From NCBI RefSeq assembly GCF_937616625.2, contig NC_065573.1, positions 12,291,001-12,355,000 of the forward strand: DNA of 64,000 bases, given 5' to 3'. The position numbers and the translations under genes are program-made. The notes beneath the pieces are model-generated. The model saw nothing but the letters and a program-made list of their open reading frames with translations, made no database searches and had not been told where the DNA came from. Shown here in pieces: positions 12,061-24,257 of this stretch. Position 1 is the stretch's first letter, and each line of letters starts with the position of its first letter. The stretch is from Mercurialis annua. Lineage: Eukaryota > Streptophyta > Magnoliopsida > Malpighiales > Euphorbiaceae.

Positions 12061-15000
12061 TAAAAATTCATCCTCGAATTTTCACATAACATCTTATCTT
12101 CTTACCACACTTATTCACTTCGTGACATTAGTTGGCGTGTGGTGTCGCGGTTCCACTTCTTATCTTTTGTATCATAATGATTTAAATCAATGTTTGACGA
12201 ATCTCTCTTTAGGTTCGTTTCTTATCTCTTATATTCAATCATCTGCTTGAAGAGTTGAGTTTATCATCTTCGTTACTCTAACCTCTTTATAGCACCCAAT
12301 TCTGATACTATCTTTAAAATTCTTTACCTTGTGGTTAGGTACGGGTAATTTCTGTCAATCTGCCATTTACTGGGTATTCACTTCACCATCGTCACACAAC
12401 TTGAATAACTCCAAATTTGGAAGTTTATCCTCATTATCAAATTATTGAGACTTCGCCTCTGTCATCATTGACTGGGCTTACTCGACCTGTCGCTCAATTT
12501 TTAACGATCCTTCAATACTTGCAATTATACTTGAGTATCCCCGTCTGATATAGTTGATGTCGTAACGTTCACATCTTAAATGAAATAACAGCTGCTATCC
12601 TGACATTGATCATATTCGTTCTTGACGCTCTATGGTCATACCTCTGTTCATTTGTTTTCTTATTATGAACCTTTTTCTTCACACCTAGCTATTTTCTAAT
12701 CTCTATTCTTACCGACTTTAATTGTAGCTTAACCATCGTTACTTGTTTGCTTAACTCTTAGATTACATCTAAGTAATGTGCTCATAGAGCAACCGGCTTT
12801 CCATAGGATGTTTTACTCGTCCTCTTTTACTCGTTAACTTATGATAATCGCATACGTTGTCACCCTATCATGTTGGGAATCTACTTCGTCCAAATCCGAA
12901 TCGTTCTCGATTTCTGTTTCATATTCTACAATCGCTATTTCCTTAGTGTTGTGCTAGCAAAATTCTTATTTAGCAGATCTTTCGTGTCCTTTCATAGCTG
13001 TTTTTTAGACGTCCTTTTACTATGATCGGTTCCCTTTTAATGTATTCTGGCTATCCAATTGTCGTTGGCCAACTTCTCATATCTCTTTATTTCTTGGCAT
13101 TGATATTTTCCAACGCTCTGCAATCCTTTACGAGTTGTATTTGTAACATATCATGTTTAATATTGCATTAAAAAGTCCTTTAAATGCCTTTAATTATTAA
13201 TGAAAATCTTAATTTGATTAATTTAGAATAATTTATTTGAATAACTCGATATTCTAAGTTATTTTAAACTTGACCAAAATTGTTCTTCTGGTCAACTTTG
13301 ACCCTTAAAAATGCTTTTGTCGAGTAGCTTGTTTGCCAAAACAAAATTGGCAGTCTTATAGTTCTCAATGCCATCTTCAACTTTCGTTGGAACATCGAGT
13401 TCAAGATAATCCTCGATGATGCCAAAAACTTGCGCTGAAATCGCTTCTTAAAGTAGTTTTTGAGACCATACTTACGAGTCTTATAACCGCTGTTCAAGTC
13501 GACAAGAAAAGCGTTTAAAAACGTCGTAATCTGAATTAAATTCAATATTACTATAGTTTTCTATCTTTCTACAACCTTCATTAAGACCAAATTTCATTTC
13601 GACATTTTCTTAATGTCCGAAATAGTCCTTAAAGTTGACTAGAAGCTATACTTTCATCCCTTTGTTAAATCGTGGTTTCCGCTTATCTTTAAGATATAGC
13701 TCCACTCATTCTATCTTTTTTATGTTTTTATTAGATTACCCAAATTTAACAAACACAACTTCGATTATCCAAATCAATTCTTTCAAATTAAAATAATTGG
13801 GTCTTATGGTTCAGCTTAAATCCAAAATATAGATTCGTAGCTATATGGAAACTTTGTCCTAGTACTGCATTTTTGACTTTTCCTTACTCTTTATGTTCTT
13901 TTGACATTTTCATTTACTATTCCGTTATATCTTCTTGAAGTATAATCTTTAATAGTCGAGTTATCGTGTTTGTCTGAACCAAACAACGCATAACGATTAT
14001 CTGATATCCAACTGACATTACCAATCCTAGCGTTTCTTAAATTTTTCGCACCTGATCGTGTACTTACTTATCCTTTCCTCCTTTACTTTCATGATGACAC
14101 TATGGCTATTCAATCACTACTTCATGATCTCCTAAATGAATCTTATGAAGTGGAGTGCGTGTTAGGCATTACGTTTTCTAGTACACCGTCCTCCTTCACC
14201 TTTCCAATCTATTTCACGTTACTCATAGCGGTATCCTTATTGATTTCTTAAATGACCTTGCCATTAGGTTTAATCTTTTCCTTTTTATTGCAATCATTGC
14301 AAATTATGCCTTATCCTAGACAATCATGGGGAACTTGATATTGTTTTCCCTAATATCGCCCGTCCATTCATTAATTGCTTGCTCTTCCTTCGATATCTCT
14401 TTTCATTAGCATTTCGTTCTGTCCATTCCTCCTTGTTGCTGTTTGGGAGAAAAGTCCATGCTACTCTTCTCGATTCTAAGGATACTTCCTATCCCATAAT
14501 ATATATTATCTCAATTCCGATACTTTTCCAATGCCTCGACTATCGACGTTAATCTAACACTTTTATCACATCTTTCTCTCAATTTCGTTCGCCAATCGTT
14601 TATACAACGTTGGATCTCTCTTTTTCCGTTGCTTCCACCTCCCGTATCTTCACTTTGTTACTTTTCGTCCTCTTGTGTCGCACGTACCCCTTTCAATATG
14701 TATATGCACCTTGGCTGACCTTCCCTAGTCCTCCACCAGTTACAGCTTTCATCCTTTTTCTTTTACCCTTTCGGGTTATACGCCTCGTTACATCTCATAA
14801 TCTGTTCACATTCACATGTCAGCGATGTCTTATCTCTCTCTCTCTCTCGTCAATTCCATAAGCATCTCGTTATTAATATGGCTTATTCTTATTATTGGGG
14901 TTCATTTTACGATTTTTAATCTTACTTATCGATGACCTTTAATTATTTGTCACAGAGTCTTACGTCCGAGTTTACTCACAGAACGAATACGATTTCAAAA

Positions 15001-15842
15001 ATCTTTTCTTTTGGCTGGCCAGCTTTTCAATTCAAATACTCATTTTAAATCATTTAAAATCATTAGAACAATTGTAGCTCAGAGTGATGACACCTCTCAT
15101 CACCAAAGAGTTGCTTGACAAATCACATTTCTTCGATGTTTATACAAATATGATGCATGATCTATATTTTGAAAATCATCTTTTGTATGCATTGCTAACG
15201 CGATTATGTCTTGCCATATGCAATGTTTAAGCACAATTGCACGATTAAAATCTTAAAGCTTACATATCTTTTGTAAGACCAAAAGTTCCTCTAGACTACA
15301 CACTCTGCGACCAAATAGGCTTTTCATTATTAATTAATGGAGTGTATTATGATTTTTGATATTAGCACTTAGGTTATCCTCCAAACACCTACCTAAGTGT
15401 TTCGCGACTAATATCGTTGTCCTTCAACATTCACAATCCACTTCCTCGAGCATAACTTGTATAGCATGGCCCTTAGGCACATGTATCTATTATTCACATC
15501 GATCTTTCTTCGATAATACATGCCACCCTTAGCAGTAACTAAAACATAATATAGGAATTATGTTTCACGATAGATTTTTAATGTGTTTTACATTTATTTA
15601 CTATTCTAGTAATTTATGTATAGGCATTTCTCTATTTAGCGCGTGATCCTTGAAATCTAACTCTATTGAAATTAGCTACACAATATTCTATTAAATAGAT
15701 GCATCCTATCGATCAAATTCTAATTATGAAAAACACATTTAAGCACAAAACAATACGAACATATAAGCATATAAACACACAAAACATATCAATCATATAA
15801 TACCTGGGGGTGCCTGATGTGGAATGCTAGGCTCCCAAATCA
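12061..15842 (-). pseudogene. Decayed pol region of CD
   Basis: About 3.8 kb occupying the position of protease-RT-RNase H-integrase. I could not recognise any catalytic motif; minus-strand frames are short and broken, the longest near 13264-13545 having no identifiable family. The pol assignment is positional. It may also contain deletions or further small insertions that I cannot resolve. Confidence 0.4.
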
Positions 15843-16264
15843 CTATACCGAAGCGTCGCCCCCTAACTCTCCTCCTACCATTAGCCCCACCTCTAGGTAC
15901 AAACACAGGGTTACTCCAAGTAGCACGAGCATGATCTCTAAGTACCAGATAAAACTCACGTCTGAAAAAGAAGGGTTGAATAAGATTATCGCCCCACTCA
16001 CGCTCATCGCAATTCTACGAGCCCTAGCAGAAAGCGATCCATAGAGCTCCTCGACGTGGTCAAACAACTCCGCAAACTCAGGTGCTAAACCCCTAACATA
16101 CCTACGGTTTGTCTCCTCGTTATCCCTATTTAGCTCAGGGATATCCTCAATCTTACGTAGAAATTCTGAAGAATATGCTCCAACTGTAAACATACCCCTA
16201 AAAAAGGAACGGATCTATCTCCTAATTTGGTTCAGGACAGCCTCTGCCTGACAATTTCTCACCT
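15843..16264 (-). pseudogene. Gag capsid fragment of CD
   Basis: Minus-strand frame with FTVGAYSSEFLRKIEDIPEL followed by NRRYVRGLAPEFAELFDHV, matching the second half of the Ty3/gypsy retrotransposon gag domain (the V.EY...F......P.L....RRYVRGL.P pattern). The frame runs on into unrelated sequence towards 15843. The upstream half of the capsid is absent: just beyond 16264 a CACTA element begins and the other gag piece lies on its far side. Confidence 0.7.
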
Positions 16265-17238
16265 CACTACTAGAAAACAACCATTTAGCGACGGATTTTT
16301 CCGTCGTTAAATGGCCAAATTCCGTTGCTAAACGTGTTTAGCGACGGATAACGTCTGTCCCTATATATTTGGTCGCAAACAAAATTTGCGACAGGACAAG
16401 AAAATTGGCGACAGATTTTTATAAATTTAGCGACGGATTTATTGACGGATTTAATTCGTCACTATTTTTTTTAAATAATTTTTTTAATTAAAATCGTAAA
16501 ATGAAATATAATTTAAACGGTCGCCCACCGTCACTAACCCACTCGCGATAGACCACACACGGTCACCCACCCGCAATTTTCGCAGACTTCCCAACTTCCA
16601 AGTAGGTCACCCATCCTCCCATCAGTCTACCCATATCTCTTTAACCATATAGTTCTCTCGCGTGTAGCTCCATTTTACCCAACTCATATTTTTAATATCT
16701 ATGTGTTCTATCTTTAAATATAATTAAAAAGAAAAAATATTTACTCCCACACTTTATTTCCGCTTTCTAAATTGATTATTTTTCATAATAATGATTTTAA
16801 TATAAAAATTATTGCAACATAATAATTAATTTATTTTTTAATAATTTTTTTATATATAAATAATTAATAATTATTTTTTAAATAAATAAATAATAAATTA
16901 TTTTTTTAATTTTTTAGTAAATAAATAATAAATTATTTTTTTAAAAAAAATAATCATGTTTTCAATTTTTTAATAATGTTTTTTAATTAATTAAATTTTA
17001 GCAACGTACTACCGTCGCTAAACTCCTCTCGAAAATTGACGAGAATTATTTCGCCAATTTTAGTGACGGATTCAAAATCCGTCGCTAAATTTAGTGACGG
17101 ATTTTGAATCCGTCACTAAAATTGGCGGGATAACTCCTGCCAATAATTTGATGACATATCCGTCGTAAATGTAATTTTAGCGACAAATTTTGAATCCGTC
17201 ACTAAAATCTGTCGCTAAAAGCAGAATTTCTAGTAGTG
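16265..17238. mobile_element. Short non-autonomous CACTA element
   Basis: Terminal inverted repeats CACTACTAGAAA at the left and TTTCTAGTAGTG at the right are diagnostic of En/Spm (CACTA). Subterminal regions are packed with copies of TTTAGCGACGGAT in both orientations, often as back-to-back inverted pairs (for example 17060-17120), the expected binding-site arrays for the element's TNPA-like protein. The AT-rich middle has no coding capacity. The 3-bp flanks (CCT left, GGC right) do not match, so a deletion or rearrangement accompanied or followed insertion. Confidence 0.9.
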
Positions 17239-17584
17239 GGCCTCTTTGTCCTCTCATTATGCGGTACCTCAGTATATCAGACCAGAATTGTCCACCTTTG
17301 TATTCCTCAACGTCAGATTCATCTGCCAAGTCCTCCTCTACAGGGTCCTCTTCTGGTGGATTTTCCTCTTTTGGGTATTCCTTTGCTCAGTCTTCCTCTG
17401 TTGGGTCCTCCTCACTCTCCTCACTATACTCTATCTCTAGTGAATGAGTCCTACACCTAGCCACAAAAGATATATCACTGTTTGACATAAACCCATTCTG
17501 ATAGATCTCAGATGAACCCATAGTGTTAGTATGAAATCCATTCCGGTGGACCTCTGATGGCCCACCTACTTCAAAGTGAATCAC
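17239..17584 (-). pseudogene. Gag amino-terminal fragment of CD
   Basis: Minus-strand frame homologous to 3206-3637 of element B: repeats of SEVHRNGFHTNT and SEIYQNGFMSNSD type, an acidic Glu-rich stretch, and (in another frame after a slip) a QFWSDILRYRIMRG end. It lies just downstream of the PBS, so it begins gag. The CACTA element follows directly, and the capsid piece at 15843-16264 continues after it, with the middle of gag apparently lost. Confidence 0.6.
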
Positions 17585-17738
17585 TTAAACATATCTCACA
17601 CTAATCCATTCTGAAAAGCGAGAATAACTCACGAAATCAAACAATTCAAACAATTAAGTTTCAAATCAATTGCTGCAGTAGTCCATAGGTTACAAAATGA
17701 CAGAGTATCTAAGGTCAAATACCATATTCACATACTGG

Positions 17739-17800
17739 AAGTGGTATCCTGGACCAACTACAATCAAATCATGTACTAGCAGTGGTAACTGGACCTACTG
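17739..17800 (-). promoter_or_regulatory. Pair of PBS-adjacent hairpins, element CD
   Basis: Inverted repeats at 17739-17760 and 17780-17800 (AGTGGTA...ACCAACT and CAGTGGTAACTGG...CTACTG) mirror the pair beside the PBS of element B in spacing and sequence. Confidence 0.55.
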
Positions 17801-17811
17801 CTCTGATACCA
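17800..17811 (-). promoter_or_regulatory. Primer binding site of CD
   Basis: gctctgatacca, complement of TGGTATCAGAGC (initiator-Met tRNA), four bases from LTR D. Confidence 0.9.
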
Positions 17812-17815
17812 ACTT

Positions 17816-20309
17816 TGTCACGACCCAAATTATTGAGCCGAGACCGGCGCTAGAAAATGGGAGTGGTAGCTTCAAAACCCATAGCAAGCTTAAAAGCAAA
17901 AAACTTTTTCACAAATAACAATCATATAAGGACTAATCAAACGAAAGCAAATACACAACATATATACAAATATATACACTAGTCGTTCGATCAAACACAT
18001 GGGCTCTAACTGGCCCCACAATACTATATACATAATAGTGTATCTAAGTCATATCACAGACAACTGGCGCCATGAAACAAAATACAACTGACGCAGCCTA
18101 CAAAAAGATATAAAAAAAGACAACAAGTAAAGAACAAACATAATATACTGCTGTCAAGGCCACGACTCTGTTAACTCAAACTACTACTGCAGCTCTACGG
18201 AAGTCAGGAATTATACATGCAACTGACGAATTCCGAACCCAAAAAGGTGGAGTCTAGCCAAGTCCAAACCCTAAGCACCTGAAATGTTTAAAACCAACGG
18301 GTCAGACTATGCTGAGTGAGATTACAAATTACTAACGGTTTTATAAAAATAACATCGCATTTAAAACAATCATTTATATAATATACAATATAAGCCAAGT
18401 ATTTGATCCGATCGAAACCCTAATCTTATAAACGATCCTGAATTAGGCATTTCCTAGTATTCATAAGCGATAACAATTTCTTAATCATGATGGTAGGTTA
18501 CCGGATAGTTCAACCAAGTCAACCAGTACCATGGTATAGTCCCGAGATAGTTCAACCAAGGCGACTCGTACCATCACTTAAATCCAACGATCGATATGAG
18601 TTCCAGGATAGTTCAACCAACGCGACTCGTTAAATATAGGCCGCAGGATAGTTCCACCAAGCTGACTCTTGTATCTCACACAATGAAGTTAGTCTAATTC
18701 TATTTAAAAAAACTTACCCGGCACTACTGATCACACAACATATTGATATCCAATAGGTAGCTTTTTCCTCGAATCGCACACCAGATTCTTATTTTAAAAA
18801 AAATTAATTAACGATATACTATACAAATCGAATCATATAACATGCGATGTATGGATAATACTATTTATAATATATTAAATAACTTTTACGAATAATACAC
18901 GAAAGTAAAATGTAACTCACATGGAACGCTATCCAATCTACAATGCTATCGATATGATGATCAAACCCCGCTAATCCAAACTCGTCGACCTCGTAACTTG
19001 CCGATATGTCTGTTACATATTAAAATCAAATAAACGTTTAGAACATAAACGTGAACCTTGCGTACTTAAAACCCTAATTTACAACTTAGGTTATACTAAT
19101 TCGATCTTAATACGGTTTATAAACTCGTTAACCTTTAATCATTGTCTTATACTTGTTTGATACAATTCGTGGTATCCGTATAATCGATTTCGCTTTGATT
19201 AAAGTATTCATTTCAAAGACCTAACTCGTAACTTCAAGTTCGACGATCGGTTTTACGTTTTTGGAGGCCACGAAATGTCATTGGGTAAGGGTACGTCGTG
19301 TCGGACCTCGGCATAGCGTATGGGGGTCATTGGTGTGCCTAGCCTCTCTCACAGCGTGAGTCTTAGTCTCACATCGTGAGAGACTGCTTCGCGTCGCGAG
19401 AACAAGCCTCGCGTCGCAAGACGTTGTCTCACGTCGTGAGAGTACGTCTAGCGTCGCGAGACGTTGTCTCACGTAGTGAGACAATGTCTCCCATCGTGAG
19501 ACATCATGACCGGCCCTTATCAAATGTTTTTTCATACTTTTAATCTTTCGAATCCATCCTAACATGCTTCTATACCTATAACCCACAAAACCCATCTCCA
19601 AAACTATCAAAAACAGAAATAACAACGTGATTTAAGCGAGTTCGATTCAATCACAACATCACAACGTAACAACACCAAAATAGCCATAAACCATAAAAAA
19701 TCACAACCAAAATGTCAAGCTTACCTTGATACGAAGCTTAGGGATGATGGAGGTTAAATTTCTAAAGAGAACGAAATGAGAATCACGCGATTCAGACATT
19801 GAACGACGAAACCCTAATCTTCGTAAGCTTTTTCTTTATTTCCTTCTTTCTGTTCCTTTACGGATGATATGAATTCATATTCATATGAATTCTCTTTCAT
19901 AGTTTGGTTAATTAGCTACTTTAATCCCTCATTTCTTTAGTTTTAACCATTCCTCTTTCAAACTTTCTATTTTAACTAATCGATCAATTTCTCGTTTAAC
20001 TCCAATACGTACGTATTATTTATAGCCAAATAAATAATACTAACTCGTAATTATTATTTTCCGTCGATAGTCTTTTATTTGCAATTCCCGAGAATTAGTT
20101 TATTATTTACCAATTAGGGACCTAAACTTTATTTTAATAACTTTTCTTACCGTTTCTTTTGGTCCCATTTCTTATGCTTTAATTAAATTCCAATATCAAA
20201 TTTTCCATACTAGACATCTTAAAAATGACCTACTCAGGTTTTGTCCTTACTATAGACTTCTTAAAACTAATTGCCTACGTTGACAACACCGAACATACGG
20301 GGTATTACA
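17816..20309 (-). repeat. LTR D (5' LTR of CD)
   Basis: Begins TGTCACGACCCAAATTATTG and ends CGGGGTATTACA. Collinear with LTR C; about 150 bp longer, largely because of an expanded palindromic minisatellite at 19340-19504. The element's promoter should lie here, reading on the minus strand. Confidence 0.9.
19340..19504. repeat. Palindromic minisatellite in LTR D
   Basis: About six to seven copies of a 20-25 bp unit related to GTCTCACGTCGTGAGAC, each a palindrome, with variants such as GCGTCGCGAG. LTR C has only about two decayed units at the same position (11180-11245), so the array expanded or contracted after insertion. Confidence 0.8.
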
Positions 20310-21838
20310 TTCTGCTCCTTCCTTCCGCTGCTCCTTTTCTTCTCTGTTGTTTGTGAACTTCCTCAATGCTCTGATTTAATTAACTTCTCTATTTCCTTTT
20401 TTAGGTCGTAGCATTCTTCCGTTTTGTGCCCGTAGTCTTTGTGAAACTTGCACTATCGATTTTTGTCTCTCGTCCCGGTTTTGTGGATCATTTTCCTGGG
20501 CCATGTTACCGGCGTCCGACTTTCTTTGACCCACATCAAGAGGTTTGCTTTTGTGGTATTTAGTGGCGTGAATGCCTCTGTTCTGTCACCATACCTTGAT
20601 CGGTAATCGTGGGAATACCTGCTGTTGTTCCTCCAATGGTTATTTTCCTCATAAGGGTTGTACCTGCCAATTCTTCAGCGGCTCGTGCTGTAATCTTTTC
20701 GTGAGTGTGAAGATTTTTTTTGAGAGGCGATCCCCTTGCTTTCTTCCTTTTTAGTGCATCATTGGTCTTCTGTCTCCTTCCGTCATCTATGTTGATACAT
20801 TTCTGGGCTACCACCATTATCTCCTGGTATGTCTTTGGTTTCTTTGAGCTTAGCTTGTCTCCCAGTACTCCTATTCTTGTTCCCTTCTTTAGAGCTTGTA
20901 CGACCGTGTCGTTGTTCAGGTCCTCGATCTTCATAGCTTCGTAGTTGAATATTTCAATGTATGCTATGAGTGTTTCCCCTTCTCCTTATTTGCACCTGTA
21001 TAGTTCTTCTGAGCTTCTTTTCAGTGGGATATTTGTGAAAACTCTTATCACTAATTCTCTATTTAGTTGCCTCCAGGTAGCTATTGATCGTGCTTTTAGA
21101 CCGTTGTCTTGCAGAGTATTGCGTCTGAGACGTCCAGTAGTACCATCTTGATGTAGAACTTTATGACGTGGCTTTCCGGACAACAGGTACTGTCGAAGTT
21201 GTCGAAGTTGGGTATCTTGAGCCTCTCCGGCCAATTTTCGGACAAAACACTCGCCGATAGGGGTGATTATCCATCTGTCATGTTGCTGGTTTGGACGTGC
21301 TCTCTTGATTTTTCTTCGGCTACTTTCTACATTGCTTCTGAGATAAGCCTCTGAATTTCTTTCAAATTCACGATGTCCGTTCCTATCTCCAACCGCCTAG
21401 GGCGGGTAAGTCCGCCTCTTCCTTCTCAACGTCTTCTATCGTAACTACTTCCAGATCCTTTCCTTCCGGGTCGTCGATTGCGTTAGGTGTCTTCTCAAAT
21501 CCGCTTGCCCGCTTGTCAGTCGCGCTCTGGTTCTTGCTATTGGGTGTCTGTAACCTGATTAACTTGGTTGCTTCCTCCACCATAGTGGCCACTTCTTCTC
21601 TGAAACGCCTCATCGCCTCGTCCATCGTTCGTCCTAGGGTTTCCTGGAAATCCTGACTATGCCCATCTTCCGGTGTGGGTGCTGGACTTCTGAAGCCCTG
21701 AAAGAAGATTCCTGACCTCCCTGTCGCCCCCGGAGCTATGCGCGTTCGAGGACTGTCTTCAGATACTTCTGATCCGCCGGGTAAGGTACTCTTCTCCTTA
21801 GCTGCTTGTCTAGTTGTGTCCTTGCTTACATCCCCCAT
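20310..21838 (-). pseudogene. Tat-type gag of EF (5' part)
   Basis: Reads down from about 21838 (MGDVSKDTTRQAAKEK start). The amino part is low-complexity and charged. A capsid-like segment around 20760-21000 includes NDTVVQALKKGTRIGVLGDKL followed by KPKTYQEIMVVAQKCI, characteristic of Tat-clade gag. A zinc knuckle of the form CKFHKDYGHKTEECYDL lies near 20390-20440, intact in its C, H and C ligands but in a frame with a stop just before it. Several frameshifts and stops separate these parts. The frame runs into element CD at 20309; protease resumes beyond CD. Confidence 0.7.
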
Positions 21839-22174
21839 GGCCAGATCTGATCAATGAAATTTGTTATAGGAGTATCCACAGATGGCGCCAAATGATGGAC
21901 CCAGAAGTCGGATGTAATCTAAGAGTCGGGATATCGAGTCTCGGGTCAGATGTTTGTTTTCTGATTGTAGGTTCGATGTTCATATCCATTTTCTTGTGGA
22001 GTCGTAGCTCTTTTATAGTGTTTGCAGCACTCCTTGTCTTCCTTTCTTTCCTTGGTCAATGTGAGATTTGTGGTCCCTGACTTTTACCTTGTTTTATTTG
22101 CTTATTCCATCAGTTCCCTAGAATCAGATACGTGTCCGGAGAGTTCCGCTCCACCGACTTACCTCGTATCCTTT
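21839..22174 (-). other. Leader of EF
   Basis: 336 bp between the gag start and the PBS-like site of EF. No coding content supported. Confidence 0.5.
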
Positions 22175-22186
22175 GCTCTGATATAA
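22175..22186 (-). promoter_or_regulatory. Decayed primer binding site of EF
   Basis: gctctgatataa differs from the canonical gctctgatacca at two bases, at the correct distance from LTR F. Confidence 0.65.
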
Positions 22187-22190
22187 ACTT

Positions 22191-23460
22191 TGTCAACGAC
22201 CCGATTTCTACCCGAAACTTGAGCCAAGACCTGCTAGGGAATGGAAGTTGTTCTTATGCAACCCCTAGCAAGCCTAAAACCCTTTTAAAAAATTAAAACA
22301 TAAAAAGGCTTGCAATCTCGTTGCGGAATCATTTTAAAACCTTTTCTAAAAACGCGTTCATAAACTGTGATTGTATCTCTAGACATCAGGGCACAATTGT
22401 TATTACATATAACATATTACTCTGTCTACATACAATGCCAACAATATATGAAAATTGGGTCTCAAGACCCTGATTGTTTTTAAGAAACCATAGCGCAAAC
22501 ATCAATCTCATTTGACGTATCTGCTCTGTTTCCAATACAATCCTAAAATGCTAATAACATGAACTGCTGTAAATAGAGAGACAACTTCCCGGTAACCGAC
22601 TACTTGCAGCTTTAGAGGTATGGTTGACATTGACTTTCAGAATTATTGTGGAAGTATGATCTCGTGCTTGATAACCTGAATGGTGAATATTGGGGGGGGG
22701 GGGGTGTCAGAAATATAAATATTTCTCAGTGAGTCTACGCATTTACAGTGGAATATTCAAATAACATATATGTAAAACAATTGTATATACCAATTATAAC
22801 CAATTACTAGATCTAGATGAAATCCTACAAGGTAGACTATTGTATGGGTCTCCACTTGCACAACATGGGCCTTAGACCGTGAACTGAATCACTGCTGTCT
22901 AAGCCGGGTGTCTGGACTGTAACCGTGAAACTGCCATCATAGTGTTACTTGTGACCATAACTGTTCAGCCGTCTCAGACTGTTAAGTCAGTGTCGCTAGC
23001 ACTTCCAACGCCCAATGACATAACAGACCTCTATTTCAGACACACTCTCGTATCTAGCGCACTATTGGTGATCACACAGTCCTATTGACAACCAATAGGA
23101 AGTTTGTTCCAATGGATCTTTCATGGTTTAGTTATAATAGTGCGATTCGTTATTTAAAACAGTTTAAACATAAATCTTCAAAAATAAAAACCACAAAGTA
23201 AACTCACAAAACCTATGTCCCCCAAAAGCGTATGCTCCTGCTAGCCCACTATTCAAACACTCTGGTGTCTTGACTCGGCGGATCGAAACTCGTCGCATCT
23301 AGATAGAATTCAAACGTCAAACTATATCAGACTTTAAATTCCTAACTTTAGTCTTATCGTATACACGATAGACTTTAAAGAACTTGCATATATACACGAC
23401 TCTATAAACAGAACGTATAAACTAACTCGATTTTATAACCCGTAAACTTTTAAGATATTA
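22191..23460 (-). repeat. LTR F (5' LTR of EF)
   Basis: Begins TGTCAACGACCCGATTTC. Bases 22325-22563 match LTR E closely. A run of 13 G lies at 22692-22704. The right edge is not defined by a clear terminal motif; from about 23460 the sequence changes to LTR-like sequence of opposite orientation. Confidence 0.6.
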
Positions 23461-24257
23461 GATCGTGCCACTTGTCCTAAATTATGAAATTTAGGCCAAG
23501 TAGGTCAGGAATGATAATCTAACTAAGAAATATAATCAGCATAAGTTTATCAAATGGATCGCGAAATAATAATTTTTTTGGGAAATTATTATTCGTTTGA
23601 GAGGTTATTAGCGGGACAAAGTGAAAGCTAAGGTAATTTAAATAAAATAAAGTATAAGTCCCGGGCTAAAACTTTTCACGCCAAAGTCCATGAAAGTTTT
23701 TAAGAAATTATTGAAAAAGTTTCGTATTTTTCGGAGATCGTTTTAATTTTGGACACGACGATAATTAAAGAATTTGAGTTAAATTGAAAATTAGTCGTTT
23801 TGAGCTAAAGTGGAATTTTAGCCAACAACTTGCTAAGGATGGGAATGAATTATTCATTTCATTATCTTTGGAAAAGGAAAAGAGTTTCTAGGGAATTAAG
23901 TGGAAGCAAAAATGGAGAAAACTTAGAATTTCATCGTTTATGTTTTATCCGAGCTACAGAGCCTGTTTCTCGACCTATTTTATTGACTTTTGATGCTATA
24001 AATTTGGTTTTCCTTCTACAATCACAGTGAGCATGTTATTTTGTAATATGAATGGTTTAATTGGATGAATTTTGGATAAGAAATCGTTAGGGTTTTCGGC
24101 AATAGAGTTGAGTTCATGGTGTTTGACCAATTGATGGTTATAAGCTTTGATTGTGTGTTGTTGTGATGAGTTATGGTGGTTAAATTGGACTGATTTTTAT
24201 GTAGGTTCAGAAAGCACGTCGGGATGGACTGCAACAGCTTCATTTTTGCTTCGGTAA
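23461..24257 (+). repeat. Probable LTR fragment in opposite orientation
   Basis: Words such as taaataaaataaag...aagtccc and a gaattattcatttcatt stretch look like the reverse complement of the U3-R parts of LTRs C and D, suggesting a plus-strand Tekay/Del-like LTR piece joined head-to-head with LTR F. The open frame at 23830-24030 is probably chance. It ends where the truncated LTR of X begins. Confidence 0.4.

Larger units (their letters stand above)
9705..20309 (-). mobile_element. Element CD, Tekay/Del-like LTR retrotransposon
   Basis: Two closely similar LTRs (C, 9705-12047; D, 17816-20309) enclose an internal region with PBS beside D and a polypurine tract beside C, so the element reads on the minus strand. 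Gag fragments are recognisable near the 5' end; the pol region is too decayed to name domains. It sits inside EF between gag and protease. A convincing 5-bp duplication is not visible: the nearest candidate is TTCTT before 9699 against TTCTG after 20309. Confidence 0.85.
7634..23460 (-). mobile_element. Element EF, Tat-like Ty3/gypsy, split by CD
   Basis: LTR fragments at 7634-8016 and from 22191 are clearly similar. Between them, on the minus strand, lie a PBS-like site, Tat-type gag (21838 down to 20310) and a protease (9481-9131). The gag and protease are separated only by the inserted element CD. No RT, RNase H or integrase was found between the protease and the 3' LTR; only about 1.1 kb of unassigned sequence is there, so most of pol is deleted. 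The right limit is approximate. Confidence 0.65.
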
